A stretch of DNA of 64,000 bases, from the NCBI RefSeq assembly GCF_001975985.1, contig NZ_MTQF01000003.1, positions 321,523-385,522 of the forward strand, given 5' to 3'. Each line of letters starts with the position of its first letter. Positions within the stretch are counted from its first letter, which is position 1. Below, in pieces: positions 29,930-38,910 of the stretch. This DNA is from [Flexibacter] sp. ATCC 35103. GTDB taxonomy: Bacteria; Bacteroidota; Bacteroidia; Flavobacteriales; Flavobacteriaceae. A program made the translations under genes and the position numbers. Below the pieces are notes generated by a model, which had not been told where the DNA came from, did not search any database, and was given only the letters and a program-made list of their open reading frames with translations.

Positions 29930-29937
29930 TAAATTTG
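29930..29937 (+). promoter_or_regulatory. Candidate promoter -7 box for the DUF4837 lipoprotein gene
   Basis: TAAATTTG matches TAnnTTTG and lies 24 bases before the start codon at 29962. No -33 element is evident. Confidence 0.5.
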
Positions 29938-29961
29938 GGTTTTATTTCATAAATTAAGAAA

Positions 29962-30930
29962 ATGAATAAAACCCATTTTTTATTGCTGCTAATTCCATTT
30001 GTACTCATTTCATGTTTCAGGAATGAAAAGCAGTCCCAACCAGTATCCGGAAAAACCAATTCGATCTCTATTATTATAGACGATCAGTTATGGTATGGAG
30101 AAGTAGGCGACAGTATCCGTAATAAATTTGCCTCACCGGTTTTAGGTCTTACCCAGGAAGAACCGTTATTTACCATAAATCAATATCCCGCTCGTTTACT
30201 TGAAGGCTTTGTTACCGACAGCCGCAGTATAATTGTAGTCAAAAAAGCAGTTACAGATAAATTCGAAATCTATCACAGCAAAGCCTTGCCCCATAATACG
30301 TTTCGCATTTACGGTAAATCTGTAGATGATATTATTTGCAGTATCGAACTTAATTCATCACAAATTATTAAGATTATTCGCGATGCCGAAATAAAAAAAA
30401 TCCAGGAAGATAACAGCAAATCACTTCTAAACCCTGCTGTTATAAAAAACAAATTTCATATCGATTTACAAATTCCAACAGGATATGAATACATGTTGCA
30501 CAAAAAGAATTTCATTTGGTTAAAAAAAGATATAATCAGCGGCAATACGAGCTTACTTATTTACCAGATACCTTTACGTAGTTTTAAAAAGAACTCAAAC
30601 ATGGTAACCAATATTATCAGAATGCGTGATTCTATTGGAAGTTACATCAAAGGACGTGAACCCAATACCAGAATGATTACCGGCGAAGCTTATGCACCAT
30701 ATTTTTCTGCAACAACCTTAGACGACAAAAATGCTTATGAGACCAAAGGAACATGGGAGCTTAAAAATGATTTTATGTCAGGACCTTTTATCAATTATGC
30801 AATAGTAGATGAAATGTACAACAGGATTTTGGTTATTGAAGGATTCTGTTATTCGCCCTCAAATCAGGAACGAGATTTAATGTTCGATTTAGAAGCAATT
30901 ATAAAGTCAGTTAAAATCGATAAACGTTAA
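29962..30930 (+). CDS. DUF4837-like lipoprotein
   Basis: 322 residues with a lipoprotein signal peptide; the lipobox is 'VLISC' with Cys at about residue 18. The sequence 'ISIIIDDQLWYGEVGDSIRNKF' near the N-terminus and the overall length fit the Bacteroidota DUF4837 family, which has no known biochemical role. It follows the transglycosylase gene by 47 bases on the same strand and may be read with it, but has its own -7 box. Expected location is the periplasmic side of a membrane. Family call by eye. Confidence 0.75.
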   Translation: MNKTHFLLLLIPFVLISCFRNEKQSQPVSGKTNSISIIIDDQLWYGEVGDSIRNKFASPVLGLTQEEPLFTINQYPARLLEGFVTDSRSIIVVKKAVTDKFEIYHSKALPHNTFRIYGKSVDDIICSIELNSSQIIKIIRDAEIKKIQEDNSKSLLNPAVIKNKFHIDLQIPTGYEYMLHKKNFIWLKKDIISGNTSLLIYQIPLRSFKKNSNMVTNIIRMRDSIGSYIKGREPNTRMITGEAYAPYFSATTLDDKNAYETKGTWELKNDFMSGPFINYAIVDEMYNRILVIEGFCYSPSNQERDLMFDLEAIIKSVKIDKR

Positions 30931-30966
30931 GAATCAAATCAGAACACAATTAACTAATATTTTTCT

Positions 30967-30974
30967 TATTTTTG
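30967..30974 (+). promoter_or_regulatory. Candidate promoter -7 box for the DUF1579 lipoprotein gene
   Basis: TATTTTTG matches TAnnTTTG, 29 bases before the start codon at 31004. No convincing -33 TTG is present in this AT-rich stretch. Confidence 0.45.
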
Positions 30975-31003
30975 TTTTGTAACAAACATTAAAACAAAGG
31001 CTT

Positions 31004-31645
31004 ATGAAAAATTTAATCACAGTATTAGTAATGTTACTACTGTTTTTTGCTTCCTGTAAGAAAGAAGTAAAAACAGAAGTTGGAACCGTAAATGCTAAAG
31101 ACAGCATTTCGACCACAGAACCAATTGCCGAACAACCGGTAGATTCAGCAACAGAAATGAAAGCCTGGCAAGAATATGCCAAACCCGGTGAACCGCACAA
31201 ACTAATGACAGATGAAGTAGGAACCTGGAATTGCGACATGACTTTCTGGTATGAACCAAATGGAAAACCCGAAAAATCAAGTTCTACGGCAAATGTCAAA
31301 ATGATTCTTGGCGGACGTTATCAGGAAACCAATTATGAGGGAAAAATAATGGGACAGCCATTTGAAGGAAAAAGTACCCTTGCCTATAATAATGCCAGCA
31401 AAGAATATACTACAACTTTTATCGACAACATGGGAACAGGAATGATGGTTGCAACCGGTACATATGATGATAAAACAAAAAGTATGGAACTGAAAGGAGA
31501 TGTGGTAAATCCTGTAAGTCAGAAAAAAACGCCCTTCCGTGAAATTTATACCATTGTAGACCCGCAAACGCGTAAAATGGAAATGTTTGACGTAAAAAAT
31601 GGTAATGAATATAAAAGCATGGAAATCATAATGAAGAAAAAATAA
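31004..31645 (+). CDS. DUF1579-like lipoprotein
   Basis: 213 residues with a lipoprotein signal (lipobox 'FFASC', Cys near residue 18) followed by a polar, Glu/Thr-rich linker to about residue 60. The remainder, with 'GTWNCDMTFWYEP', 'LGGRYQETNYEG' and a series of regularly spaced strands ending in 'YKSMEIIMKKK', fits the DUF1579 beta-barrel-like family. No catalytic residues are known for this family, and function is open. An intrinsic terminator follows at 31669, so it ends a transcription unit. Confidence 0.75.
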   Translation: MKNLITVLVMLLLFFASCKKEVKTEVGTVNAKDSISTTEPIAEQPVDSATEMKAWQEYAKPGEPHKLMTDEVGTWNCDMTFWYEPNGKPEKSSSTANVKMILGGRYQETNYEGKIMGQPFEGKSTLAYNNASKEYTTTFIDNMGTGMMVATGTYDDKTKSMELKGDVVNPVSQKKTPFREIYTIVDPQTRKMEMFDVKNGNEYKSMEIIMKKK

Positions 31646-31668
31646 GTTTTTAGTGCATTAAAAAGTAT

Positions 31669-31708
31669 AAATCCTGATTGCAGTTTGTAGTCAGGATTTT
31701 TATTTAAT
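31669..31708 (+). terminator. Intrinsic terminator after the DUF1579 gene
   Basis: A nine-bp stem AAATCCTGA / TCAGGATTT with a 13-base loop is followed by a T-rich run. It lies 23 bases after the stop codon at 31645. Confidence 0.8.
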
Positions 31709-31717
31709 GTAATTTTG
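31685..31717 (+). promoter_or_regulatory. Candidate promoter for the ElaA-type acetyltransferase
   Basis: TTG at 31685-31687 and TAATTTTG at 31710-31717 are 22 bases apart, within the range reported for Flavobacterium promoters. The TTG lies in the loop of the preceding terminator. The start codon is 32 bases downstream. Confidence 0.5.
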
Positions 31718-31749
31718 CCTAACCCTATTAAAATTGAATATACAACACA

Positions 31750-32196
31750 ATGGAATTAAAATGGAAAATAAAGCCTTTTGAGGCATTAACAGTTCATGAA
31801 CTATATGATTTGCTCAAACTAAGAAGTGAGATCTTTGTAGTCGAGCAAAATTGCGTTTATTTAGACCTTGACGGAAAAGATAAGAAAGCCTTGCACCTAA
31901 TTGGAGAGTACGATGATAAAATTGTAGCTTATGCACGTATATTCGATGCAGGAATAAGCTTTGATAATACCTCGATTGGCAGAGTAACAGTTGACGCCAA
32001 TTATCGTGACAAAAAATGGGGACATGATTTAATGCGTGAAGCCATCGCAGGAATAAAATCAAATTTCAATAAAGATAAAATAACTATTGGCGCTCAATTG
32101 TACCTGAAGAAATTTTATGAAAGTCACGGATTTGTCCAAACCAGCGAAATGTATCTTGAAGATGATATCCCACATATTGAGATGATAAAAGAATAA
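31750..32196 (+). CDS. ElaA-type GNAT N-acetyltransferase
   Basis: 148 residues, a typical single-domain GNAT length. The N-terminal 'LLKLRSEIFVVEQNCVYLDLDGKD' region (in pieces: LRSEIFVVEQNC and YLDLDGKD) is characteristic of the ElaA subfamily, and 'IGRVTVDANYRDKKWGHDLM' corresponds to the acetyl-CoA-binding motif A with an unusual W in place of the second glycine region. The substrate of ElaA proteins is unknown. It stands alone between a terminator and a convergent minus-strand unit. Confidence 0.85.
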   Translation: MELKWKIKPFEALTVHELYDLLKLRSEIFVVEQNCVYLDLDGKDKKALHLIGEYDDKIVAYARIFDAGISFDNTSIGRVTVDANYRDKKWGHDLMREAIAGIKSNFNKDKITIGAQLYLKKFYESHGFVQTSEMYLEDDIPHIEMIKE

Positions 32197-32358
32197 TTTT
32201 TTAAGAGGATTTCAAAAATTTATAAATCTGAAAATGATCAGGGTGAATTTTAATGTTACAATATTGCGATAATTTTAAATTTTAGGTTTTTAAATTATAA
32301 TACATTTAAAAACAATCGAATACTAGTTTTTCTTAGAGTTTAACTTTAAGTCAGAAAG

Positions 32359-33165
32359 CTATAATTTGGTAATTAAAAACTCTACGCGACGATCAAGAGC
32401 ATCGCCTTTTCCCAACGGATATTGATTACCACAGCCTCGATAAGTCATGCGGTTTTTAGAAACTTTTTTAGAACTCAGATAATTAAAAACGGTTTTTGCA
32501 CGGTTCCAGGAAAGCTTTCTTTCTTTTGTGTCCCTATCAATTCCGTCACTATATATTTGAGGAGTGCAACAAACGTGACCTCTTATTTCGAAATTAATGT
32601 TCTTTTGTTTTTCTAAAATTGCGACAACTTTGTCCAGTTCTTTTTTAGATGTAAAAGTAAGTTTTGAACTTCCCAGATTAAATAGAATGTTTTCTAAGAA
32701 AACTTTATCGCCAACTTTAATTTTATTGCTAAACGAATTGTGAATTCCCTTCCCCAGGTTGCTTTTCTTGACAACAATCAAATCGACCCTACGATTTCTG
32801 GAACGGGTTTCATGAAGATTTTCAACCGTGTCAGCTTTAATCCTGACGCGTCCTTTTCCTTCAATAATTATAATTTTAGTCTGATTATTAAACCCGGCCA
32901 AAACTAATAGCTTCTGAATAGTTTTGGCACGATTATTTGATAAGCGGAAATTGTATTCGTCATTCCCGCGATCATCACAATATCCATAAATTTCTATTGA
33001 CTCTACTTTTGAGCTGTCAATATCTTTAATAAAACAAGTTACAACTTCGGTTTGTCTGGGCGTAAGATCGAATTTATCAAATTCGAAATAAATGGTTTCA
33101 ATGGTGTTTTGCTGTGCCGATAAATTGTAAAGAATAAACAGAAAAAAGGCGCTACAAAGTTTCAT
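32359..33165 (-). CDS. Secreted protein with two tandem OmpA-like peptidoglycan-binding domains
   Basis: 268 residues: a signal peptide (to about LSAQ, residue 18), then two OmpA C-terminal-like domains without a barrel. Domain 1 (about 22-133) has 'IYFEFDKFDLT', 'YCDDRGNDEYNFRLSNNRA' and 'RSRNRRVDLIV'. Domain 2 (about 155-268) has 'ILFNLGSSKLT', 'SWNRAKTVFNYL' and 'LDRRVEFLI'. The family binds the diaminopimelate of peptidoglycan through Asp and Arg residues, and the Arg of the NRR/DRR motif is kept in both. It follows the S41 protease gene by three bases, so the two are likely one transcription unit. Confidence 0.85.
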   Translation of the reverse strand: MKLCSAFFLFILYNLSAQQNTIETIYFEFDKFDLTPRQTEVVTCFIKDIDSSKVESIEIYGYCDDRGNDEYNFRLSNNRAKTIQKLLVLAGFNNQTKIIIIEGKGRVRIKADTVENLHETRSRNRRVDLIVVKKSNLGKGIHNSFSNKIKVGDKVFLENILFNLGSSKLTFTSKKELDKVVAILEKQKNINFEIRGHVCCTPQIYSDGIDRDTKERKLSWNRAKTVFNYLSSKKVSKNRMTYRGCGNQYPLGKGDALDRRVEFLITKL

Positions 33166-33168
33166 TTT

Positions 33169-34806
33169 TTACATCTTTAAAATCGTTTTATATTCAGTTT
33201 GATTATTTAAAACGCTTACCGCTTTCTTAATCTCTGAATTGTTCCTAATATAATATTGATATAATCCCTCCTGATATTGATATCTCTTAATCAGTTCTTC
33301 CTGAATCAGGTTTCTAATTTCCTTTTGGTTTTTATCCAGCAAAGTTGTTTCGCTTTTTTCGAGAGCTGCCAATAATTGTTGGTATTCCGGAGCTATCGTT
33401 TCATCAATTTTTTCATTTTTGGCTGCAGCCAAAGTGTTCTTCAAAGCCACTTCAGTTTCCGTGTCAAAACTAATTTTGTTTGCTTTTAAATATTGTTTGA
33501 AACTGGTATAATCAGCATCTGAAACCGTTGGGATTTTATCTCCCAGATTCGGGTTCTTGTAATAATAGGTTGTTGCATAATCAAAGATTCCGTCATTTTT
33601 TAATAACGCAGTCGTAATCGGGCTCATTTTAGCTTCGTCTAATTCTATATCCGGCAAAACGCCACCGCCATCATAAACCGTTCTTCCTTTTCTGGTTTTA
33701 AAAGCATTAAAGTTTTTAGCATCCGTTTTTTGAGCAACGCCATTTTTATCCTTATGTGCATAATCTAAAGCCTGAATGCAACGGCCGGAAGGCGTATAAT
33801 AACGTGAAATTGTTACTTTTAGCTGAGTTCCGTAAGTTAAATCAACAGAACGCTGTACCAAACCTTTTCCAAAACTACGGCTTCCCAAAACCACCGCGCG
33901 ATCTAAATCCTGCAAAGCTCCCGAAACAATTTCAGAGGCAGAAGCACTTCGTCCGTTTACCAAAATCGCCAACGGAATTTGAGTATCAATAGGTTCTTTT
34001 GTCGTTTTGTAGGTGTTGTTGTGCTTTTCGATTCTTGATTTTGTAGTTACAATAACTTCATTTTTAGGAACAAATAAATTACAAATATCAATGGCTTCAT
34101 TTAGCAAACCACCCGGATTTCCTCTTAAATCAAGCACGATTTGCGTAGCACCGTCTGCTTTTAGTTTTTCCAGGGCTTCTTTTACTTCATTTGAAGCTTT
34201 TCGGCTAAAATGTGCCAGAACGATATAACCCGTTTTATCATCTATCTTTCCGTAGAACGGAACTGATTTAATATCCACTTCATCCAAAACTAATTCAGTT
34301 GTAAATGTTTTTCCCTGACGTAGATATTTAATCTGGATTTTAGTATTCTTGGTTCCTTTTAGCAATTGCGAAGCATCATCTTTAAAATCAGCAATCAAAA
34401 CATCACCAATCTGGATAATTTCATCGCCCGCTTTTAGTCCCGCTTTATCAGCAGGATAATTTTTATAAGGTTCGCGAACAATTAAACGATCTTTTTTTCT
34501 GGAGATCAAAGCGCCAATTCCCGTATATTCTCCCGTATTGTTAATTTTAAAGTTCACAACATCCTGTTCGTTAAAATAAACAGTATAAGGATCTAAACTT
34601 CCCAACATGCTTTTAATCGCTTTATCCATCAAGTCACCAGGATTGGTTTCGTCGACATAATTCGTATTAACAGCTTTGAATAATGTGGTGAAGATTTCGA
34701 TTTGCTTGGCAATTTCAAAAAAGTCGTCTTTGAAACTGGTTCCAATAAATAAAAATCCTGCCGCAACAGTTGGTATGATGAATTTCTTTTTGAAATAAGG
34801 ATACAT
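33169..34806 (-). CDS. S41-family C-terminal processing peptidase
   Basis: 545 residues. A hydrophobic N-terminal segment (about residues 7-23) acts as signal or membrane anchor. A PDZ domain (about 95-175, 'PADKAGLKAGDEIIQIGD') is followed by the S41 serine protease core: 'VLDLRGNPGGLLNEA', the catalytic Ser in 'NGRSASASEIVSGAL' (near 288) and the catalytic Lys in 'SFGKGLVQ' (near 316). About 180 residues follow the core, a helical extension common in Bacteroidota members. Such CtpA/Prc-like enzymes trim or degrade periplasmic proteins. It lies between a DUF4349 lipoprotein and the double OmpA-domain gene with 2- to 3-base gaps, a compact operon aimed at the cell envelope. Confidence 0.92.
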   Translation of the reverse strand: MYPYFKKKFIIPTVAAGFLFIGTSFKDDFFEIAKQIEIFTTLFKAVNTNYVDETNPGDLMDKAIKSMLGSLDPYTVYFNEQDVVNFKINNTGEYTGIGALISRKKDRLIVREPYKNYPADKAGLKAGDEIIQIGDVLIADFKDDASQLLKGTKNTKIQIKYLRQGKTFTTELVLDEVDIKSVPFYGKIDDKTGYIVLAHFSRKASNEVKEALEKLKADGATQIVLDLRGNPGGLLNEAIDICNLFVPKNEVIVTTKSRIEKHNNTYKTTKEPIDTQIPLAILVNGRSASASEIVSGALQDLDRAVVLGSRSFGKGLVQRSVDLTYGTQLKVTISRYYTPSGRCIQALDYAHKDKNGVAQKTDAKNFNAFKTRKGRTVYDGGGVLPDIELDEAKMSPITTALLKNDGIFDYATTYYYKNPNLGDKIPTVSDADYTSFKQYLKANKISFDTETEVALKNTLAAAKNEKIDETIAPEYQQLLAALEKSETTLLDKNQKEIRNLIQEELIKRYQYQEGLYQYYIRNNSEIKKAVSVLNNQTEYKTILKM

Positions 34807-34808
34807 GA

Positions 34809-35627
34809 TTATAGTTTTTTTCTTTTAAATCTTTTTCTAATAAAATAGGCGAATACGCAAAATAGTATAATAAATGGCCAAAGGCTAATGATCGATATTA
34901 AAAATTCTGAAAGGCTATAAAATCCCGATTGAAGGGCAGTCCAGATTTTTGATCCGTACGAAGTTTTTACCCCTTCTTTTTGAGCAATGGTTTTGTAGAA
35001 TTCGATTGTAACAGTACTTTCTGATACACGACTTTCCAGGTATTTTAGTTGCCCTTCTTTAGCTTCAATTTCTTCGCGAATGGCTGAAATTTGCTTTTCA
35101 ATTTCTAAAATCTCGCTAATTTTTGTCGCTTTTTGTAATATTTCTAAGTAACGGGCTTCGAGTTTACGTTTGTTATTTAGTCTTGTGGTTAGGTCAATAT
35201 ATCGTTCGGTTACATTTTGAGCCGAAATATCTTTTCTTTCAAAATAAGAAACACCTTTTGAAACAGAATTTATAAAAGCATCAAAATTCTCACTTGGAAC
35301 ACGAATGGTTAGATTTCTATAAATGTTGTTATAATCTTTTCCTTCAGAATCATTTTCAATCGTAGCTTTATTTGTAACAATTGCAGTTTGAATTTGCTTA
35401 AAAGTTTCTTCTAAATCATTAGTTTCAAATCGAAGAGAAGCTTCTTTGATAATTTTTTGTGGAATTTGAGGAGAAGCAGGCTCAGCTTGTACATCTGAAC
35501 TGGGAGCAGATTCGTTTTTTGCAGCAAGTTTAATGGCACTAACTGCCATCTCAGCAATTGGCTCTTCGTTTTTACCACAACCCGTAAAGCTAAAAAGAAC
35601 AAAGAATAAAATGGAAATATATTTCAT
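34809..35627 (-). CDS. DUF4349-like lipoprotein with coiled coil and C-terminal membrane segment
   Basis: 272 residues with a lipobox 'SFTGC' (Cys near 17). The body (about 60-210) contains the conserved 'LTIRVPSENFDAFINSV' pattern and a predicted coiled coil (about 145-195), then a single membrane segment near residues 240-262 ('LISIISLWPFIILFCVFA') and a basic tail (KRFKRKKL). This is the standard DUF4349 layout. It is the first gene of the unit leading to the S41 protease, two bases upstream of it. The role is unknown; a proteolysis-linked or sensing role is a guess from context. Confidence 0.82.
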   Translation of the reverse strand: MKYISILFFVLFSFTGCGKNEEPIAEMAVSAIKLAAKNESAPSSDVQAEPASPQIPQKIIKEASLRFETNDLEETFKQIQTAIVTNKATIENDSEGKDYNNIYRNLTIRVPSENFDAFINSVSKGVSYFERKDISAQNVTERYIDLTTRLNNKRKLEARYLEILQKATKISEILEIEKQISAIREEIEAKEGQLKYLESRVSESTVTIEFYKTIAQKEGVKTSYGSKIWTALQSGFYSLSEFLISIISLWPFIILFCVFAYFIRKRFKRKKL

Positions 35628-35708
35628 ATCTATTTCAAATTAAATCTAAAACTACAATTTTTTTATAAGCGTTGGTCTAATTTGATAAATAAAGTTATGA
35701 TTGAAACA

Positions 35709-36113
35709 TTACAACTCCGTTTTATTTTCAGAATCAATAGGTTTGTTTACCTGCAAAAGAAATTTCTCAAACAACTGAATCGTTTTGGTATTGATTTCTT
35801 CGTATGATAATTTGTCTTTCGTCTGATAAAAAAACATCAAAGAATACGGTTGCTGGATATTGTCTAAAAGCAAATGTTTGTTCAATCGGTACGTTTCTCT
35901 CAAAACGCGTTTGAAATAATTGCGGTCAACTGCTTTTTTAAAGTATTTTTTAGAGACAGAAACACCCATTTTTATTTTTTCATCTGCATCAACTTCCGCT
36001 TCACGGTAAACTAAACGCAATGGATATTTAGAAACCGATTTTCCTTCAGAAAACAGTAAACCTATTGTCGTTTTGCTCTTTAAGCGTTCATTTTTGGGGT
36101 AAGTGAAGTTCAT
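35709..36113 (-). CDS. rnpA: Ribonuclease P protein component
   Basis: 134 residues, standard length. The RNA-binding RNR signature is clear in 'KKAVDRNYFKRVLRETYR' near residues 59-76, preceded by 'MGVSVSKKYF'. RnpA assists the RNase P RNA in trimming the 5' leader of tRNA precursors. In many bacteria it sits next to rpmH, but not here, which is common in Bacteroidota. A divergent promoter region separates it from plsC. Confidence 0.95.
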   Translation of the reverse strand: MNFTYPKNERLKSKTTIGLLFSEGKSVSKYPLRLVYREAEVDADEKIKMGVSVSKKYFKKAVDRNYFKRVLRETYRLNKHLLLDNIQQPYSLMFFYQTKDKLSYEEINTKTIQLFEKFLLQVNKPIDSENKTEL

Positions 36114-36144
36114 TTAATTCAGAAAAAATTTGCAATTTTATAGG

Positions 36145-36152
36145 CAAAGGTA
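36145..36152 (-). promoter_or_regulatory. Candidate promoter -7 box for rnpA
   Basis: On the minus strand the sequence reads TACCTTTG, matching TAnnTTTG, 31 bases before the rnpA start at 36113. No good -33 element was found. Confidence 0.55.
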
Positions 36153-36212
36153 CAATTAAACCAGAAAAACGGTTATTGTTTTCAATTTTTATACGGCTAA
36201 AAATTTATTTAT

Positions 36213-36220
36213 TACTTTTG
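36213..36220 (+). promoter_or_regulatory. Candidate promoter -7 box for plsC
   Basis: TACTTTTG lies 18 bases before the ATG at 36239. An in-frame upstream TTG start (36176) would place this box inside the coding region, so the box favours the shorter gene. Confidence 0.6.
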
Positions 36221-36238
36221 GGCATTAATTTTTTAAGC

Positions 36239-36979
36239 ATGCAAAAAATAATTTCCTATCCAGTATCTGTCATATACTATATCATTTTTAGTTTGTGTTT
36301 GCTTGTATTTCATCCAATACAATGGATTTGCCTAAATGTTTTTGGCTATCAGGCTCATAAAAAAAGTGTCGATTATTTAAATTTTTGCCTTTTAAGATGC
36401 ACAAATCTTGTAGGAACAACGTATAAAATCGAAAACAGAGAAACGATTCCAACCGGAGTTCCAATTATTTTTGTTTCAAACCACCAAAGCATGTACGATA
36501 TTATCGCAATGATTTGGTATTTTAGACGTTTTCATTGTAAATTTGTAAGTAAGAAGGAGTTAGGAAGCGGAATCCCGAGTGTATCATATAATTTACGCCA
36601 CGGAGGATCAGTGCTAATCGACCGTAAAGACCCAAAACAAGCCATTCCTGCCATCAAAGGATTGTCTGAATATATTGAGAAATACAATAGATCTGCTGTT
36701 ATTTTTCCTGAAGGAACGCGTAGCAAAACAGGAAAACCTAAAGAATTCGCTCAAAATGGTTTAAAAATTCTATGTAAATATGCACCTTCTGCGTATATAG
36801 TACCAGTGAGTATCAACAATTCATGGAAAATGGTAAAATATGGTTTTTTTCCTGTAGGTTTAGGAAATCGCCTTACCTTTACAGCACATAAGGCTTTGGC
36901 CGTAAAAGACTATAACTTTGCTGATTTAATGGCGATGACAGAGAAAGCAGTTGTAGAAGGAGTAAACGAGTATAAATAG
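36239..36979 (+). CDS. plsC: 1-acyl-sn-glycerol-3-phosphate acyltransferase
   Basis: 246 residues from the ATG at 36239. One or two membrane segments occupy residues about 5-32. The acyltransferase motifs are present: 'VSNHQSMYD' (HX4D-like catalytic pair), 'GGSVLIDRKD' and 'IFPEGTRSKTG' (glycerol-phosphate binding), then 'IVPVSINNSW'. The enzyme makes phosphatidic acid by adding the second acyl chain to lysophosphatidic acid at the inner membrane. The acyl-ACP desaturase gene 51 bases downstream fits a joint role in membrane lipid synthesis. Confidence 0.93.
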   Translation: MQKIISYPVSVIYYIIFSLCLLVFHPIQWICLNVFGYQAHKKSVDYLNFCLLRCTNLVGTTYKIENRETIPTGVPIIFVSNHQSMYDIIAMIWYFRRFHCKFVSKKELGSGIPSVSYNLRHGGSVLIDRKDPKQAIPAIKGLSEYIEKYNRSAVIFPEGTRSKTGKPKEFAQNGLKILCKYAPSAYIVPVSINNSWKMVKYGFFPVGLGNRLTFTAHKALAVKDYNFADLMAMTEKAVVEGVNEYK

Positions 36980-37030
36980 ATTTTTGATTCAGAATAATCT
37001 GAAATGAAAATCCCAAATCTAAAATAAGTA

Positions 37031-38023
37031 ATGTCTATAAAAAACATTAGATTAGAAGTAATGCAGTTTTTAGAAAAAAACGTGGATAGCTTCGTTGAAC
37101 AGTATTTAATTCCAGTGGAAAAAATTTGGCAGCCGTCAGACTTTTTGCCTAATTCTGAAGGAGAAAATTTCTTTGAGGAGGTAAAAGAGTTACGTGAAAT
37201 TGCTAAAGAATTACCATATGATTTCTGGGTAACCCTTGTAGGTGATACAATCACTGAAGAAGCTTTGCCAACATATGAATCATGGTTAATGGATGTAGAG
37301 GGAATAAATCAAATAGAAAACGGTGGAAATGGCTGGTCTAAATGGATCAGACAATGGACCGGAGAAGAAAACCGCCACGGTGATTTGCTAAATAAATACT
37401 TGTATTTGTCCGGTCGTGTAAACATGCGTGAAATCGAAATGACAACACAGCATTTAATCAACGACGGTTTTGATATTGGAACTGGATCTGACCCATACAA
37501 AAACTTTGTATATACGAGTTTCCAGGAATTAGCAACATATGTATCACACAACAGAGTAGCTCAAATGGCGAAAAAATTTGGTGATAACAAGTTGTCTAAA
37601 ATGTGTAAAATGATTGCTGGTGACGAAATGCGTCATCATCACGCTTACAGCGAATTTGTTACTCGTATTTTTGCAGTTGATCCAAGCGAAATGATGTTGG
37701 CGTTTCAATACATGATGAAACAAAAAATCGTTATGCCGGCACACTTTTTAAGAGAATCAGGTCAAAAGATCAGTTCTGCTTTTGAACAATTTTCTGATTC
37801 TGCACAACGTATTGGAGTTTACACCGCAAACGATTATGTAGATATCATGCAAAAATTAATCGATAAATGGGAAATTGATAAAATTTCTAATTTAACAGAT
37901 GAAGCTGAAAAAGCACGTGATTACTTAATGAAATTACCGGCTCGTATGGCAAGAATCTCAGAGAGATTAGTAATTCCGCAAGAATCACATATCTTTAAAT
38001 GGGTTGAACCAGCGAGACTTTAA
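37031..38023 (+). CDS. Acyl-[ACP] desaturase (ferritin-like diiron family)
   Basis: 330 residues. Two diiron motifs are visible: 'EENRHGDLLNKYLYL' near residue 112 and 'DEMRHHHAYSEF' near residue 198, with the first Glu in 'DTITEEALPTYE' near 76. This is the plant-type soluble acyl-ACP desaturase family (FA_desaturase_2), which inserts a cis double bond into acyl-ACP using O2 and ferredoxin. It follows plsC closely on the same strand and is ended by a strong terminator, so both genes probably tune membrane fluidity. The position of desaturation cannot be read from the sequence. Confidence 0.92.
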   Translation: MSIKNIRLEVMQFLEKNVDSFVEQYLIPVEKIWQPSDFLPNSEGENFFEEVKELREIAKELPYDFWVTLVGDTITEEALPTYESWLMDVEGINQIENGGNGWSKWIRQWTGEENRHGDLLNKYLYLSGRVNMREIEMTTQHLINDGFDIGTGSDPYKNFVYTSFQELATYVSHNRVAQMAKKFGDNKLSKMCKMIAGDEMRHHHAYSEFVTRIFAVDPSEMMLAFQYMMKQKIVMPAHFLRESGQKISSAFEQFSDSAQRIGVYTANDYVDIMQKLIDKWEIDKISNLTDEAEKARDYLMKLPARMARISERLVIPQESHIFKWVEPARL

Positions 38024-38047
38024 ATAATTTTAGATTGCAGATTTTAG

Positions 38048-38063
38048 TCCCGAAGCCTCGGGA
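38048..38063. repeat. Short palindrome TCCCGA-N4-TCGGGA
   Basis: A six-bp inverted repeat in the intergenic region after the desaturase gene. GC-rich compared with its surroundings. I believe this type of element is common between Flavobacterium genes, but that is from memory. Confidence 0.5.
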
Positions 38064-38117
38064 TAGATTTAAAATTGATTTCGCAATTAATATTTGATAT
38101 TGACATTTAAAACATAT

Positions 38118-38164
38118 TGTTGATTGTTGAAGCTTCAAAACTTTGACAATCAACATTTTTTATT
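38118..38164 (+). terminator. Intrinsic terminator after the acyl-ACP desaturase
   Basis: A ten-bp outer stem TGTTGATTGT / ACAATCAACA encloses a second small palindrome TTGAAGCTTCAA and is followed by TTTTTTATTT. Confidence 0.8.
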
Positions 38165-38248
38165 TAAAAAGTATCAAATAAACGAATCAGCGTTAATCTG
38201 CTTAATCTGTGTCATCCGCTTGCCATTTCTCAATTCAAAAACACAACT

Positions 38249-38902
38249 ATGAATAATCCTGAATTAATAAACAAAACAATCGCTTTTGTAAAAGAAAAAC
38301 TAAATGATGCCGAAGGCGGACACGATTGGTTTCATATCGAACGAGTTTACAAAAACGCACTTTTAATCGCAAAAGGAACAGAATGTGATTTGATTGTAGT
38401 GCAATTAGGAGCTTTGCTTCACGATATTGCCGACAGTAAATTTCATAACGGAGACGAAACTATCGGACCCAAAACGGCTCGTTTATTTTTAGAATCCGAA
38501 AGTGTTTCAGAAAATATTATTCAGCATGTCGTGAATATTATCGAAAACATCTCATATAAAGGTGGAAATTTCGAAAAGAAGTTCAAGTCTATAGAATTGG
38601 ATATCGTTCAGGATGCGGATCGTTTAGATGCAATAGGGGCGATTGGAGTAGCAAGAGCGTTTAATTATGGAGGTTTTAAAAACAGAACCCTTCATAATCC
38701 TGAAATTGCTCCAATAACGAATATGACCAAAGAAGAATATAAAAAGAATAATGCACCAACGATAAATCATTTCTACGAAAAGCTTTTACTCTTAAAAGAT
38801 AAAATGAATACCGAAACCGGAAAACAAATCGCCGCCGAAAGACATCGTTTCATGGAATTGTTCCTTGCTCAGTTTTATGCAGAGTGGGAAGGGGTTAAAT
38901 AA
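38249..38902 (+). CDS. HD-domain metal-dependent phosphohydrolase
   Basis: 217 residues. The HD signature is intact: 'GGHDWFHIERVYKNAL' near residues 23-38, 'GALLHDIADSKFH' near 60-72 and the final Asp in 'IVQDADRLDAIGAIGVARAF'. The layout fits the YedJ/YpgQ-like branch of small HD hydrolases, which act on nucleotides or other phosphoesters. The exact substrate is not predictable. It stands alone between a terminator upstream and a bidirectional terminator downstream. Confidence 0.88.
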   Translation: MNNPELINKTIAFVKEKLNDAEGGHDWFHIERVYKNALLIAKGTECDLIVVQLGALLHDIADSKFHNGDETIGPKTARLFLESESVSENIIQHVVNIIENISYKGGNFEKKFKSIELDIVQDADRLDAIGAIGVARAFNYGGFKNRTLHNPEIAPITNMTKEEYKKNNAPTINHFYEKLLLLKDKMNTETGKQIAAERHRFMELFLAQFYAEWEGVK

Positions 38903-38910
38903 GTTTTTGA

